Translations under genes and position numbers: made by a program
In this document: piece after piece, positions 62,575 to 64,000 of the stretch
How positions within the stretch are numbered: position 1 is the stretch's first letter
Layout of the letters: each line of letters opens with the position of its first letter
Source: Manduca sexta
Lineage: Eukaryota > Arthropoda > Insecta > Lepidoptera > Sphingidae
Length of the DNA: 64,000 nt
NCBI RefSeq assembly: GCF_014839805.1
Contig: NC_051129.1
Span: 5,832,920 to 5,896,919, forward strand
Direction of reading: 5' to 3'
The notes under the pieces: generated by a model
Database searches by the model: none
What the model saw: the letters and a program-made list of their open reading frames with translations, nothing else
Told to the model about the DNA's origin: nothing

Positions 62575-62931
62575 GAAGAAAGAAGCGACGATAGCCTAGT
62601 GAAGCGACAATAGCCTAGTTGGGTGTGGAAGGGTCTGCCGAGACAAATGTCCGCAGGTTCAAATCCCAAGGGCACACCTCTGACTTTTATAAAAAATCAT
62701 GTGTGCATTCTTTGTGAATTTATCGTTCGCTTTAACGGTGAAGGAAAACATCGTGAGGAAACCTGCACATCTGAGAAGTTCCTCTGTAGGAATTTCAAAG
62801 GTGTGTGAAGTCTACCAATCCGCACTAGGCCACCGTGGTGGACTAAGGCCTAATCCCTCTCAGTAATAGAGGAGGCCCGTGCTCAGCAGTGGGCAAGTAT
62901 ATAATACAGGGCTGATATTATTATTATTATA
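62575..62931 (+). mobile_element. tRNA-derived SINE with duplicated A-box head
   Basis: Same family as 7242-7538 and 16099-16434, in the other orientation. The A-box head is present twice in tandem ('gaagcgacgatagcctagt' at 62582-62600, 'gaagcgacaatagcctagtt' at 62601-62620). B box 'aggttcaaatccc' at about 62656-62668. Tail (ATT)n at 62916-62930. Target-site duplication 'taaaaccaaaa' at 62564-62574 and 62932-62942. A 61-codon frame across it is an artefact. Confidence 0.9.
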
Positions 62932-63693
62932 TAAAACCAAAAAGCTACAATCCGGCCATAAGGACGCGATCATTTGTTTTGTCAGATGATCATTAATAGT
63001 GATGGGCAAAAACTTACAAGGACAAATAATTTTTTATTTAAGATTTTTTTTGTATTATTTTGTGGTTTATGATTAAAATTATTTGTTAATAGGAGAAAAA
63101 AAACAAACATATATTTTTATTGAACATATTATAAATTGAACGCCATTTCAAAGTTATACCGTCTATCTCATCACGTTTTGTAAGGATTCAGGATACCATG
63201 AACCCTTTGCCTTTCCAATATAAAAGGAAAATTTAAAAAATCTAAAATTCATTCTCTATGTGGCCTCTGAGATGTGGCCACTCTGGTGGCCAATCTTTTA
63301 AAACTATACCTAAGGATTAATCTTTATACGTATTGAGATCAATAAACGATCCTTCGATCGATCCCAAACATAAAACTGATTTTATTATTACTCAGATGTC
63401 TAATTTAGAGTTGTAACGGGGGTCTTAAGTGCTTTACTTGACTCTGTGTTAGGTAGATTAGCGCAGTACCTACCGACCTATGGATTGGGTGCGTTTGGAA
63501 AATTGTTCTCCATGCATTTGCGAAATGGTGGGTACCTATTACTTCTTTCTAGTGGCAATCGAGCGAGCACCATTTGGCGAGTGACAACTGTTATATTCAT
63601 CTTGCCATTGAGTTGTACCTACTTCACACAAATTGGAGGTCAAAAACTTTCACATATTTTTTAATTAAGTATAGTGCGGCGCAGAAGAGACCG

Positions 63694-63755
63694 GCAATCA
63701 AACCCAGGTCCTCGTCTATGCGCCGCTTACATACGGTTAGTACTACAGCGCCACT
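63694..63755 (-). repeat. tRNA-like/SINE head remnant
   Basis: The minus strand carries 'tggcgctgtagta' (A-box like, 63753-63741) and 'ggtttgattgc' (B-box like, 63704-63694). Flanking 'gcggcgca' words on both sides. Probably a decayed SINE head. Confidence 0.4.
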
Positions 63756-64000
63756 CAACATAGTAATATCTATCGTTAAATACTCCGTATCTTAGTAGGT
63801 ACCGACCCATAAAGTATTTTTTGTGTGAGCTGTAATTCACGATAACATAATATGAACTAGATAGTTCATGATGCTTTTAAAAGTTTTATTTTCATTAAAA
63901 CTACCATTAAATATAATGCATGAGTCAGACGCAATAAACACCGTTATAACGTACCTAGTTATATATATTTAGAGAAGCAGATATTAATCCTTAGGCAAAT

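Larger units (their letters stand above)
62084..64000. other. 5' flank of ZIP11
   Basis: No gene recognised. Contains the ZIP11 5' UTR and presumably its promoter near 62.1-62.35 kb, a SINE (62575-62931), a tRNA-like SINE head (63694-63755) and otherwise AT-rich DNA. Short frames at 62344, 63446 and 63574 show no known motif. Confidence 0.6.

Noticed and set aside
62623..62808. 61-codon frame
   Set aside because: Lies in a SINE body; artefact.

Overview
The window looks like nuclear DNA of a moth or butterfly (Lepidoptera). The evidence is an AT-rich background with small exons in very long introns, an animal-type zinc transporter gene with canonical GT-AG introns, and several dispersed repeats of lepidopteran type: two kinds of tRNA-derived SINE, elements headed by a 'gctcgcggcttcgcccgcg'-like block, and foldback/TIR MITEs. 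There is no operon structure, no bacterial gene, no rRNA and no CRISPR array.

Only one protein-coding gene can be supported, and it fills almost the whole window on the minus strand: the insect orthologue of ZIP11 (SLC39A11), a zinc/metal transporter of the GufA-like ZIP subfamily. Seven exons were located by hand: 62083-61976, 61902-61686, 51802-51609, 49588-49395, 25815-25717, 14952-14794 and 5660-5582. The splice phases (0, 1, 0, 2, 2, 2) agree at every junction. Together they give a complete 349-residue protein from ATG to TAA with both metal-site motifs (HNIPEG at 211-216, QNFPEG at 247-252). The gene spans about 56.5 kb for 1,050 coding bases.

Layout, left to right: 1-5581 is downstream flank (one GC-rich patch, one retroposon 3' end). 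5582-5660 is the last exon. 5661-14793 is intron 6 (SINE, a 174-bp foldback MITE, several GC-rich islands). Exon 6 follows, then the 10.8-kb intron 5 (SINE, two dispersed elements, a strong 0.5-kb CpG-rich island). Exon 5 follows, then the 23.6-kb intron 4 (many GC-rich islands, a 26-bp perfect hairpin, a GC heptamer array). Exon 4, a 2-kb intron 3 and exon 3 come next. The 9.9-kb intron 2 is AT-rich with two copies of an element carrying expanded 123-bp tandem arrays, two TIR MITEs, a SINE hard against the exon 3 donor and a SINE-like head. Exons 2 and 1 are separated by a 73-bp intron, and 62084-64000 is the 5' flank (a well-preserved SINE with target-site duplication).

The open question is why a small housekeeping-type transporter has such long introns with many separate GC/CpG-rich islands, almost all between about 11 and 49 kb. 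Regulatory DNA is a reasonable guess but unproven from one sequence. Exons 5 and 6, which flank the largest introns, are both whole-codon cassettes, so exon skipping would keep the frame while removing metal-site segments. I found no convincing second gene nested in the introns; the short ORFs there look like chance or repeat-derived frames.
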